Assembly: GCA_023055425.1 (NCBI GenBank)
Contig: JALGPY010000003.1
Coordinates: forward strand, 51,693,891-51,757,890
Direction of reading: 5' to 3'
DNA: 64,000 nt
From: Linanthus parryae
Taxonomy: Eukaryota; Streptophyta; Magnoliopsida; Ericales; Polemoniaceae
Shown here: in pieces, positions 43,164 to 54,811 of the stretch
How positions within the stretch are numbered: the stretch's first letter is position 1
Layout of the letters: the number at the start of each line of letters is the position of its first letter
The notes under the pieces: generated by a model
Told to the model about the DNA's origin: nothing
Database searches by the model: none
The model's input: the letters and a program-made list of their open reading frames with translations, nothing else
Program-made: the position numbers and the translations under genes

Positions 43164-45900
43164 TGAAAGGGAGAGTATGCTAATAGATATGCAGCACATA
43201 TACTCTAGAAGGGGGGGGGGTTGAATAGAGTATGCCAACTTTTTGCAAAACTTGTGAAGGAGAAGAGCTTCTATGCAGTTCAAGGAATTTCAAGGCCTTG
43301 AAAACAGTTTCAAGCCTTTGAAGTGAGATACAGTTTGAAATAAAACAAACAAGTATTTTTCAAGGCCTTGAAAAGAGTTTCAAACCCTTGAAAACAGACT
43401 AGTTTGAATGCTGCAAACACTAAGTATGTAAATGAACTGTAAATGCAAGAGAAAAGTGATTTATAGAGTTCAGTCCACTTGGACCTACGTCTCTACCTCT
43501 GGGATCTTCTCCCTGCAGGATTTTCAACACAATTCTTATTAATCATAAGCTAAGCCCTAGATCTCAAGCACAGAGAAATGCGTTACTCTGTTACAGGTTG
43601 TGATTCTCTCTAACCTATCTAGTACCTGCTCTTGCTAACTGATTAAATAAGAATTCTCTATTATTCACTTTGAACAATCCTTGATAATGAGAGATAGAAG
43701 TAATACAAGAATGATTTACAAATAAAGCAAAAGACAAAAGAACACTAAAGTGTAAACCTGCAATGAAGAGTGCAGTGATCTTCTTTGAGTTGGATTGTGA
43801 GAAAGATTAACTTCTTTGATGCTTGTCAATCCAGAAATGAGTCTCCCTCTTTTTTCCCGTTGATTATCGTATATTGTTGCTTCAAAATGAGCTCTATTTA
43901 TACAGCTAGAGGCTCTGCAAATATTCCCAAATTTTCACCAACAACTTCCTGTTTTGTATGCAACAAACTGTGAATCTCATAACAGCCTTCTCCAATTGAT
44001 AGTTGTATTGGAATAGGTGCCCTAGAGGCAATCTAATATTTAGTATGAACAATGTTATTGGCTAGAACATTAATTTATTATTTATTGTGATACTTAATAT
44101 AATGAAGTCCTTAGATACAATGTGTTGTTTATCTTAAATATCCCTAGTCCATTATATTGATTAATAGGACGATCAAATATCGACTAGTATGTGTGTAGAT
44201 TGATATGGAGATATCAAGTCTAACACATGGGAGTAATGGCATAGTGGATTGACCCACAACGAGAAGGATACATTAGATTATGTTGAAGTCACAATCGCTT
44301 CTCGTAGTGCTAATATAATTGCAATCCTTAGACTTGAAGTCACTAGATACTCTATTTGTGGAATATCGTGCTTTGATGTTATCAAATGTTACACCGTAAC
44401 TGAGTAAATGCAAAGATAGTTATAGGGCATGACAGGAAGCAAGCTTAGAGATCGTAGTGATGTAGGGAGGATTCGTACCTCCCACATAATGGGAGCACAT
44501 ATCCACGGCCACTCGATGGATGAGGCTTATTGAATGTCTGGCCAGACTCAGATAAATAAATATGGAGATATTGATGTTATCTGCTTGCATAAACATATTC
44601 CCAGGATCGAGGAACTATGGATTGGATATACGAGTGTGACAATTTATGTCTCATGTCCAATCTGGATATGGAGACAAAGAGATAATGCAATATGTAATAT
44701 TGGGCACAAAAAGGTTTGTCGGGATCACTTACTTATTTCTATTAGTTGGATGAATAGATGTGTTGCTAGACACCGCTCCATGTTAGTAATTAGTTACTAC
44801 CAACTAAGTAGAAACCTATGGGGTCAGACGTCAAATAGAGTTGAAATAGATTTGGGATTCATTAATATGATTAATTAATTAGAAGGATAACTTTGCAACA
44901 TCTTGCAAACTTAGTAGGACTAATATGCAAGGAAGGGACTAATCCAAGTTCATGTAGAACTAGGAAGAGCCTTTATGTAGTTAACAAGGAGATGTTGGAC
45001 TATATAAAGGATGCTCTAGCTTCCTTCCCACAACTAATGCTCATAACATAAGTGGGTGAGAGAGAGAGCAAAAGAGAGAGCAAGAGAGAAGCTAAGGAGG
45101 CCGAAGCCACCCTATCCCGTCCCTTACCCGTCGGCTACAAGGGAGGGTTGGACCCCTCTCTTGTCCTCATAGTGTGATTCATTCTTCCCTCTTTCTACGG
45201 TCCAAGCTAGCACTAGGAGAAGGAAGTATCTAGATCTCACCTCTAGACGTGGATCAACCGTAGAGACGAGGACACTATTCTTCGTGTGATCTCCCGAACC
45301 AAAAGGTACACATCTTCTATGTCCTTCATCATGTTATGAATGTATCTTCCTGTGATCCTTGGTGGGCTTTGAGTAGGAATTAAATTTTTCTTATTCTGCT
45401 ACGTAACCTACGTCAAAACCCAACAAGTTGATCATGATCTTCTGAGATATTGTTGTAATCTTGTCTTTGAATAATTTATGAAGTTGTCATGAGTGTCTGA
45501 ATTATCACAGAATCATTTTCTCTGAATGTTTCCTTTCCTGCAAAAGCTAGATTAGGAAACAAATTCTGCAAACTTAGGAAATAAATTTCCTTGAAAAACT
45601 GAGTCAAACAGATGGATTAAATAATGTTATATATATCAAAACAGTTTGTCTTTCATCATCAAATAATAACACGACAAGAACAGGGGTGATAGAGATAGAA
45701 TTAGATCAGAAGAGTTGAGAAAAACTCCCCCTTAGAACATGCATACAGGTCAGAAAATTTCAAAGATTTGAATCCTGATTCAAGGCCTCGAAATAGCTCT
45801 GATATTTCAAGCCTGTGAAACCAGATTCATGGCTTTGAATACTTGTTCAAGGCCTTGAAATAACTAAGTATTTCAAGTTCATGAAACATGTGACCTTACA
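43164..45900 (-). repeat. Sirevirus A LTR 4 with an inserted solo LTR
   Basis: LTR in two parts, 43164-44005 and 45426-45900 (about 1312 bp together), split by a solo LTR of the E family. The low side has primer binding site and gag start; the high side has a polypurine tract and ORF3 tail, so it again joins two A units. TATA box at about 43894-43903. Palindromes at 43289, 43309, 43359, 43379 and 45759-45885. Confidence 0.9.
44006..45425 (+). mobile_element. Solo LTR of the D/E/F copia family
   Basis: 1420 bp from TATTGGAATAGG (TG changed to TA) to AAAACCCAACA, flanked by perfect target duplications agttg at 44001-44005 and 45426-45430. The insertion site is identical to that of element E (35456-35460). 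It is the expected product of recombination between two LTRs of a full element. Confidence 0.92.
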
Positions 45901-46298
45901 ATCTCCCCCTTGATGAAAGACAAAACCTTAATCTGTTTGAGCCTTAGGTTCTGCAAAAAAATACTGATTAGCATACAGCATAAATAGTAATAACACATTA
46001 ATTCCAAAAGATCAAACTTATTAATAAACATAAGCAGAAAAAGAAAATAAGTTTCAAATAGTCCTACTGACCAAAAGACAGGTAATTTAAACAGAAAATA
46101 AAAACAACCTAAGATTTCTCCCCCTTTTTGACTTTCATCAAAACGAATGAGAAGATGTTGGATTAGAGTCTGGAAAATTTTGAAAAGAAAACTTAAAAAG
46201 AGAATGAGAAAGAAAGAATAGGCAAGATCATGGGGTTGGTTCTTCATCTCCATCCCGATCTCCCTCTTCTTCCTCATTGTCTTCATCATTGTCCTGTT
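45901..46298 (-). pseudogene. A4 3' fragment: polypurine tract, spacer and ORF3 tail
   Basis: Homologous to 1733-2120 and 17914-18310. It holds the clean purine tract (minus AGGGGGAGAT), the second tract near 46110 and the acidic ORF3 end (DNDEDNEEEEGD...), then stops at 46298 against C-family sequence. The open frame 46325-45879 crosses this junction and is fortuitous. Confidence 0.8.
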
Positions 46299-47949
46299 AT
46301 CCTTGCCTACGCAAACATCAAACATATGTCATTAGGAAAATAGAAATCTATTTTAAAGTGAGATATTCTTTATACTTAATTAGCTACACCTTTACCTCTT
46401 CACTCCCAAACCATTTCAAAAAATCTACATCTTAATATCTTCATGTCAACCTTGTACCTTGTAAAGTCTGCATCTTAATATCCACTCAAACATAATTTAG
46501 ACCTTCTTGGATACCAAAGCCCAAAGTATTTGGTACCATTCAAATATCTAAAGATTATTTGAAAGCCACTAAGTGACATTCCTTATGATCTGCTTGAAAC
46601 CATGCACACATAAATACACTGGATATAATATCTGGTCTACTAGCAGTTAAATAAAACAATGAACCAATCATACATCTGTATGCCTTTTGATTCACACTCT
46701 TACCATTTGTATCCTTGTCTAAGGATAATGAATAACTCATGGGAGTTTTAACTACTTTGGACTGAGACATGTAATACTTATTGATCAAGTCCTTAGCATA
46801 TTTGCCTTGATACACAAAAATTCCTTTCTTCATTTGGTGTACATGAAGTCCAAGAAAGAAATTTAACTATCCCATTAAGCTCATTTCAAATTCCCCTCAC
46901 ATTAGACTTGAAAACTCTTTTGATAGAGTATCATTAGTAGCACCAAACAATATATCATTAACATAAAGCTGTACCACTTAGATGTCTTTCTCACGAGTCT
47001 TGATAAAAAGATTTTTTCCTACTAGGCCTCTTTTTTAAAATTATTTTCATGTGAATACTTTGAAAGTCTTTCATACCAAGCCCTTGGAGCTTGCTTGAGG
47101 CCACAGAGAGTTTTCTTTAATTTGTAAACACGATTAGGAAATTTGTCATCTTCAAATCCAGGAGGTTGAGCAACATAAACTTCTTGTAAATAACCATTTA
47201 TAAAAGAAAATTTGACATTCATTTGATAAAGCTTTACCATTTTCGTCTGAGATGCAAATGCAAAAAAGTATTCTGGTAGCTTCTAACCTGGAATCAGGAG
47301 AAAATGTTTTCTCATAATCAATACCATCTTCTTGATTGTACCCCTGTGCCACTAGTCTGGCTTTGTTTCTCACAACTTTACCATTTTCATCAAGTTTATT
47401 TCTAAACACCCATATGGTTCCAATAACTGATTGAGTCTTTGGCCTAGGAACCAGGTTCCATAATTTGTTCCTCTCAAACTCATTCAGTTCATTCTGCATT
47501 GCAATGATCTAGTCTGCATCTTGTAATGCCTCCTTTTCATTCTTAGGTTCAATAAGTGATACCAAAGCACTGAAGGCACACAAGTTCTTCGATTGTCCGC
47601 TGGTCTATGTACCAGTTGTTGGATCTGAAATGATACTGTCCACAGGATGAGCTAAAAAATACTTGAACCTCTTCCTTGGTTTCCAAGGTTCTGGTTCTCC
47701 AGAAATCTTTTCAATCCTTTGAGAACTTGATGCCGTGGCTGGAGCATTTTGTGTTCTGTGAGATCCAGTTTCAAAGCTAGATTTTGGTTCAGAATGATGT
47801 CCAAAGCTTTGAGATTCTTCTGACTGTTCCTGCAAGTTAGTTTTGCCTTCTTTTCCTTTCTCAAAGTAATCATATGTCTCATACTTATTAAGACTTAGAT
47901 CTGCAAAACTTTCACCCAAGGAATCATCAGCACTTTCATCAAAAATCAC
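46299..47949 (-). pseudogene. Element C hinge and reverse transcriptase, 3' truncated
   Basis: Hinge with Ser/Pro-rich residues (47949-47605), then [35 protein letters not shown] (47499-47380), [34 protein letters not shown] (47240), and the palm-thumb tail (46833-46555, MSQSKVVKTPMSYSLSLDKD, LFYLTASRPDIISSV). RNase H is replaced by sequence that is also found at 51-180. Frameshifts and stops throughout. Confidence 0.87.
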
Positions 47950-49226
47950 ATGAATGCTCTCCTAAGCAACTTTAGTTCTCTTATTGAAAACTCTATAAGC
48001 TTTTCTAGATTGAGAATAACCAAGACAACACCTTCATCACTTCTAACATCAAATTTACCAAGAGTATCCTTACCATTATCATGCACATAACAAGTACAAC
48101 CAAAGGGTTTAAATAAGAAACACTTGGCTTTCTACCTTTGAACAATTCATAAGGAGTTTTCTTCAAAATAGGCCTGATCAAACATCTATCAAGCACATAA
48201 CTGGCAGTATTAACAGATTATGCCCAAATAAATTTTGGCAATTGACTTTCAAGTAGCATGGTTCTAGACATATCTTCTAGTGTCCTATTCTCTCTCTCAA
48301 CTACTCCTTTCTGCTGTGGAGTTCTAGGTGCAGTAAAGTTGTGTGAGACGCCATGCTTTGCAAAATATAAATCAAAGTCTAACTGATCAAACTCTCTACC
48401 ATGATCACTTCTAACAGATGCAACAGGTAAATTTTTCAAAGTTTGAAGCTCTTTACAAAGCTTTGAGAATTCAGACAATGCTTCAGATTTTTCTCTAATG
48501 AACATAACCCAAGTAAATCTAGAGTAATCATCTACCACAACAAGCATATATCTTACCTTTGGGTGTTTGAACCCTCATAGGACCCCACAAGTCCGTATGC
48601 ATCAATTTTAAGGGTCTGGTGGTACTTACAAAGTTCTTTAGCTTGAATGAACTCTTTGTCAGTTTACCTTGGGTGCATGCCTTGCAAATCTCATCATCCT
48701 TGAATTTAATAGATGGTAATACTCTTACCAAGTCATTTGAGATGAGTTTGTTCATGGTATGCATGCTTATATGCCCAATTTTTCTATGCCAAAGCCTTCA
48801 TCCATCCTTCAAAGCCTTGAGGCATTTCAGACTTTCACCTTCAACTTTGTTCGTACTCATAGCATACACATTTTATGACCTAGGAGCAGTAAGTATGTGA
48901 TTTCCAGATTTTTCATCTTGCATCGCACATTTCTCCTTGTAAAAAACAACTCTATTACCTTTGTCACATAATTTAGATATACTAAGCATGTTATACTTAA
49001 AACCTTCTACTAAATAAACATATAAAATAGAAGTAGCAGATTCATTACCAATACTACCTATGCCAATGATATTGCATTTGGCTTTGTCACCAAGTGTGAT
49101 TATTCCTCCAGATTGCTCCTTCAGATTTGTGAGAAAAGATTTCTTTCCACTCATATGTCTGGAATACCACTGTCCAGTATCCATTTTTAATCCTTCAAAG
49201 CTTTGGTGACAGCCTGCAAAATTCAA
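47950..49226 (-). pseudogene. Element C protease and integrase
   Basis: The protease site reads MDTGQWYSRHMSG because one base is lost in the family motif WILDSGCSRH (about 49165), so frame and active site are broken. Integrase: MHTMNKLISNDLVR ... CKACTQGK (48764-48650), MHTDLWGPM, VDDYSRFTWVMFIREK (48547), VRSDHGREF, PQQKGVVERENRTLEDMSR (48300). The catalytic Glu is kept while Asn before GVVE reads Lys. The C-terminal part is at 48196-47960. Confidence 0.87.
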
Positions 49227-49548
49227 TCAATGCCTCAACAGGCTATTAGACCAAGTGCAGAATTTGAATTCATATTCAGAATCAACCATGTTAGGTGGTC
49301 TGACTCCTTTAGGAATCCAAATATGCTTCAATTGTTCCTTAATTTGATAAGGATAGGTGTTCCTCAGTATGTGAGGTTATGTCATTCTAAAAATGACCAA
49401 TTTTTCCACAATAATGACATTTTGGAGAATGACTATTTTCTGCTTTCACAAATGTGGTTTGGTTATTTTTTAGAAAATTGGATTGTAACCAATTCCACTT
49501 CTGTGTAACGAATGCGGACTTCCTCCAAGCATGAGATTGAGGTTATGT

Positions 49549-51084
49549 TCAGAGCCTGCAAATTTTTGATAAAACAATCTTTGATTCTTGAAGTTTCTCT
49601 ACCAAAGAAGTGCTCTGTTGCTCTAAATCATCCGAGTGATGTTTCAGATCAACAAACTTATCAATTAAGAAAGTGTTTTGATCTACAACTTTTTTGACAT
49701 GTGCTTTCAAAGCTTTAAACCTGTTTTTTAGGGCTTTGATGTCGCTGTCAAGTTTTGACTTAGACACCTCAAGATTTTTATTGTGCACAACTAAACTCAA
49801 GTTTTCTTTTTCTTGCTCATGAATCTTCACCTTTAAAGAAACAAACTCAGTTCTATAGATTTCCTCATTTAAAAACATGCTTTTGAGAATTTCAGGTAGA
49901 ACATCAGAAGGAATAGCAAGAAGATTCTTTACCATTTCCTGAATATGCTTTTCTGAACAACTTAATTCTTCATGCTCAATCATTAAGCACATGTTTTCTT
50001 GTTCTTCATCTGGTTCTGAGTCAGTTGATGAATCAGAATCACTCCATGATGCAACCATGGATTTCTTCCTTCTGTTATCATTTTCCTTCCGGAGAAAATG
50101 TCAGTTATTTTTCTTTTGAGGACAATCTCTCACCAAGTTATCTTCATCTCCACATTCAAAGCAATTAATTACTTTAGGTTTATGTGAATGTGAAGAAGAA
50201 TTACCTTTATGATCCTTGCTGCTTAAGGGTTTGGATTTGTCTCTGTTGTAATCCCTATTTCCAAAGTTTTTTTTCATCTTCAGAATTCCGGCCAAAGCTT
50301 TGGAGATCAAGGCCAAGGCTTCATCATCATCATCATCCTCTTCATGTTCAAGGCTTTGACATCTTTCATTTTCTTTGGCCTTGCGTGCTAGGTTCTTGAT
50401 GTTGTCACTCATGGCACCATCTACTTCCTTCATAGAAATCTCTTTAGTGAGCAGCTTGCCTTGCAGATCATCTAGCTCCAGAATGCTTAAATCATGAACT
50501 TCCTCAATTGCAATAGTATTTGGCTCCCACTTGGTTTTTGGAAAACTTCTAAGAATCTTTCTGACTTTTTCTTCATTTTAAAATGCATTTCCCAAAGATT
50601 CCAATTTGTTCACTCTGTTAGTGAATCTCTTAAACATGTCCCAGATGGATTCATCAGAATTCATCTTGAACAGTTCATATTGCCTCAGAAGGACATTGAT
50701 TTCCGTCTTCTTGAATTGGCTTGTTCCTTCATATGTCACAGTCAGCTTGTCCAAAATCTCCTTGGCACTTTTTCAGTTGAAAATCATGTTGAACTCATGT
50801 TCACTAAGAGCACAATATAACAAGTTCATAGATTTATAGTTCTTTGATATCCTTTCCCATTCTATGATTGAAAGATCCTCTTCTTTCTTAGCAGTTACGA
50901 TCCCATCAGAATTAGTAAAATAGACATATGGAATATTTTGAGTGATTGACCAAATTTCCATATCTTGATCTATGATGAAAATCTTCATCCATGCCTTCCA
51001 GTGAGCAAAGTTGTCAGCACGTAACTATAGAGGTATGTTGGCTGCTCTCCCTTATGATAATCTTCAATCACCTACATTACTCAT
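49549..51084 (-). pseudogene. Element C gag
   Basis: The start ATG at 51084 gives M-S-N-V-G-D then TGA where the family has GGT-GGA, and a second stop soon after, so it is dead at codon 7. The rest is recognisable: MKIFIIDQDMEIWSI (50988), ARKAKENERCQSLEHEED (50433), knuckle CFECGDEDNLVRDC (50160), acidic/Ser stretch, and a coiled coil (50058-49560). The second knuckle CHYCGKIGH lies near 49410. Confidence 0.87.
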
Positions 51085-51120
51085 TGTCACAAGATGGTTA
51101 GATCGTTACAGTGACCCAAG

Positions 51121-51132
51121 CCTTGATACCAA
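51121..51132 (-). other. Primer binding site of C
   Basis: The minus strand TTGGTATCAAGG next to the LTR edge at 51134 is of the initiator-Met tRNA type. Confidence 0.8.
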
Positions 51133-51133
51133 T

Positions 51134-52562
51134 TGAAATCTGTGTAATGCAGGTAAATATAGGACCTAAATAATCTAGAAGGGGGAAGGGGGGTTGAATA
51201 GAGTATGTAAACTTTTGCTAACAATGATCTTATGAAACTTAAAAGCAAATTTTAGAAGGAATCTCAAGGCTTTGAAAAGTTTGAAGAAGTTTAGAACACA
51301 ATGAAACTGTCTGGAGTTTCAAAAGCTTTGAGACTAGAAATTTTCCAAAACTCTGGAGCTTCCTATTTTGTGCAGCTTTTGAATGAAACTGAGAAACTGT
51401 AAAGTAAAGCAATAAACACAAGGATTTTTACAGAGTTCAGTCACAATAGGACTACTCTCTGCCTGAGGGACTTGATCCCTCTAGGATTTCAAACCACTTC
51501 TTATTAATCACAGACTTAGCCCTCGATCTCAAGCCTAAGTAAACTACCTTACACCTATAAAACTTGTGGTTCCCAACCTATCTTGTTCAAGCTACAATCT
51601 GAGAAACAATAAGAACATCTCGTTGTTCACTTGAACAAATAACTTCTAGCAGTTGATGAGATTAAGGAATATAAATGAATAAACAATAAAAGCTCAATGA
51701 AGAACACAAAAACAGCTAAGCAATGAATGCTCAGAAGTGTTCTTCATAATCTGGATGATTGATCTTCTTCAGTAGTGTTGAATCCTTGATTGATTGATGA
51801 TTGTTTGAATGTAAGTTTCCCACAAATGAACTTCTCTTCTTTTTAACTTGATAATCTCTCTGTTACTATTTCAAATTCAAATCCCTTTTTTATAACAAAC
51901 TGCAGTAACCACCTGAGAAATTTCAGGAACAAACTCCCTGAAAATCCTCTTTCTTCAACAACTTCGTTCAACAGCTATGTTTGAATAGCTGATTTGATTT
52001 GTTAGGAGGGTTTGAACGACGAACAACCTTGCAACAACTCAATCACAAGATCAAACACAATCCATAAAATATAGCAAGAATATAATGACTGTTTGGCAAA
52101 TCAGTTTAATAAATAGACCGTGCCATATTTCTAACTTTCAGAATAATTCCAGATAAGTAATCTGTAAAGGAAATGATAATGACATGATTATGAATCATAA
52201 AAAGTCAATAATTAATCATACAAATAATTAAAACATCCTCACATAAGAATCAATTAGTCACAAGAATAACTGTCAGTGGCTCAAGGCTTCCTCCAAAGCT
52301 TTGGAGCTTTGGGTGCCATTCAAAGCTTTAGCCTCAATACTCTGATTCTTGATTCAATTAATATGAAAGGTTAGGTTACATTAAAAACACAATAAAACAG
52401 TTTAGAATATTTGAAAGAGACACAATAAGGCTTATAGGCAAAATTCCAAATTATTCCCAAGCCTGCAACACAAAAACTGTCAGCATAGTAATGCTACTTC
52501 AAAGCTTTGGAGGTTTGACAAAGTCTCTTAGTATTTCTGTCTTTCATCATCTTCAAAATACA
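51134..52562 (-). repeat. Element C 5' LTR
   Basis: About 1429 bp from TGAAATCTGTG to AAAATACA on the plus strand. The right edge is placed by the CA end and by a pyrimidine run actccccctgag directly after it (52564-52575), which looks like a polypurine tract on the element strand. If so, a second C unit once followed. It contains AAAGCTTT-type palindrome variants near 51266, 51319, 52293, 52320 and 52500. Confidence 0.75.
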
Positions 52563-54489
52563 AACTCCCCCTGAGTTTATATATCCATTCATTCAAAGAA
52601 ATTGAATTATCAATACTATTAAATACTTAAGCACGACTCTAGAAATTAGAAGCCCGCCCTATCCTTTTGAATCTCCTCGTCTAAATTACGGGGCACATAC
52701 ATAGATTCAAGATCTAATATTTGGTCCACAGTCAAGCTTTCACCAAGCAGGCTCATGATTCTGTCTCAAGTGACTCTGTATGTTTGCATCCCTAGAAAAC
52801 CATATTACCAATAATTCTCTACACGAATTAAACAAATGTCATATTTACCGTGTTGGTGTGCAGTTCACTATATATGCAACCAATTAGAGTGATGTCCCAA
52901 ATATTAATTGAATGAAATAAACGTATTATTTTATCATATTTTTTAATGTTCATGCATCTATATTTACTAGATTTTACAAGAAAAAAATTTTGTCGAACCG
53001 TTAACAGTATGAACGCCTAATATGTTTACTTTCGTATTTTAAACTACTTTTTGGGTTGGTTTTAAATTACTTCACACATATAAAAGATTACTTGATTATG
53101 AATGACCATGAATGGTCATGGGTGAAAGAGTACAAAAGTACAGTATTTTTGAGGCTGGAGTGGTTCTTTTAGGCTGGTCTAGGAAGACCAATAGGAGCTA
53201 GCCAAGTTCTTTGTCACACATTTAGTGTAACAAAAATATAATCCGTCGAACTATAAGAACTCCATACTTGAAGGATCACATTGAAAACACTCTTAATTTC
53301 GTGAGAAAATAGAGTTATTAGATGGCTATCTATGAAAATATAATCTAAGTATTGGTCAAAGTGTTTAATGCACAATCAATATTTGTTTGAGTAAAATAAG
53401 CTCAACTCTCTTTATCTTCTTCACTTGCCTATTTTGCGTCGTGCCAAACACTTGGCACGCTCCTCCGAATAAAAACACGATGATTTAGCGTGTGGTACTT
53501 TTAATGCAATATAACCGACTATTTAATATGCATTGAAGCCACTACCTATCACACTCAAAGTCGAGTCTTTGATGACTTTGCATTGTGCTCACGTGTCGCG
53601 TCTAGAGGAGAACAATTTCATGAAAATAATAAACATGTATAGGGAACTATGGAGTGATTGAGTTAAACTTACATGTACAACTTGGTCGGAAAAACTAAAC
53701 ATATATTTTTTACGATATAAGGGTGCTATTGTTTTATTATATCATGTTGTGGTTATAGCCTTTTTTTAAGATTCTTTAATTGGAATATGCTTTCCTACGG
53801 AAAATAATAATATATGTATCCAGTATGTTGGACATAGAAACACTACATATAAGTCGTAATTTTCTTATTGTTTCTTTTATACTTTATCCTTAATAATTTT
53901 GTATACGTATTAGCAATGTGCTAGTATGTCGAACTTTAAAAATTATATATAGTCGTCTCTAAAACCTTGGTGACTTAAATCAAATAAAATTTTTGAGATG
54001 TCATTTAAGATTTAATAACAAAGTCTATGAGATGATAGGTAATCAACTAAAAAATAAATGAGGCATTAGCCTAATAAGGGGAAAAGAATACACATATTTT
54101 TAACCCCAGTTAATTCTTACATAAAAAAGCATTGGCATTTCTTTTACTCTTATTAAAAGCTTATGTTTCCATCAAATCATTCTTGTAACCTCTTTGCGGG
54201 TTTAGTTAGTCGCTGCTCAGTTCAAACCAACGTAAAGACATTGTCAAGTTGCACTAGACCCACCTTTTGACACATATTTTCTATTTATTTCTATCTAGAT
54301 TTGTTCTGAGGAGTTGAAGGTCATAATTAATGAGATGTTATTCATTCAAACATTCAACACTAAAATACAAATTAGCTTTAGCTCGGCACAAAGGAACAAA
54401 ATGATGTAACAACTTTCCAGTTTCACCCTTCGTTTTCACAATCATGCCACACTACCCATCTCTTCTTTTCCTATTTCTCTAAAGATAAA
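52563..54489. other. Intergenic, mostly low-copy; upstream region of the GARP gene
   Basis: 52563-52640 may be a scrap of C-family 3' sequence. The rest is AT-rich with no ORF or repeat that I can place. An 18 bp near-palindrome (tgaccatgaatggtcatg) lies near 53103-53120. No convincing TATA box could be chosen before 54490. Confidence 0.6.
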
Positions 54490-54690
54490 ATGAACTTAGA
54501 CTTGAACCTTAGCTCCTTCAATATAAATTCATCATCTACTACTCAAATCAACCTCCAAAATAATAACAACCTAGAGCAGAATCCTAGAGGAATCCGACGT
54601 TACGTGCGGTCTAGCACGCCTCGATTCTGTTGGTCTAATGACCTTCACCATAACTTTGTATTTCTGTTGAGCAACTTGGCGGATCAGAAA
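54490..54690 (+). CDS. GARP gene exon 1
   Basis: 67 codons from ATG 54490 (context aaaatgaac) to K67, donor GTAAGC at 54691. Carries the N-terminal EAR motif and the first helix region of the GARP domain (the Trp is in FCWSNDLHHNF; the usual RW-TPELH reads CW-SNDLH). It ends in phase 0, whereas the family pattern needs phase 1 before GATPK. Confidence 0.8.
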
Positions 54691-54811
54691 GTAAGCTCTC
54701 TATCTCCTCCTAAAATTCAATTACCGCTGAAGATTCGGATTTAAGTTCTTTAATCCCTTTTATATCTTGACTAACGAGTTTTTTATTTTTCTTTTCAATG
54801 TTCTTTGGTAG

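Noticed and set aside
45879..46325. 148-codon ORF with hydrophobic stretches on the minus strand
   Set aside because: It crosses the A4/C junction and reads LTR-adjacent spacer out of the ORF3 frame; the hydrophobic look comes from T-rich sequence.
46299..46500. Possible host gene between the A array and C pol
   Set aside because: The sequence is also present at 51-250 and contains no frame; it is part of the decayed C 3' end.
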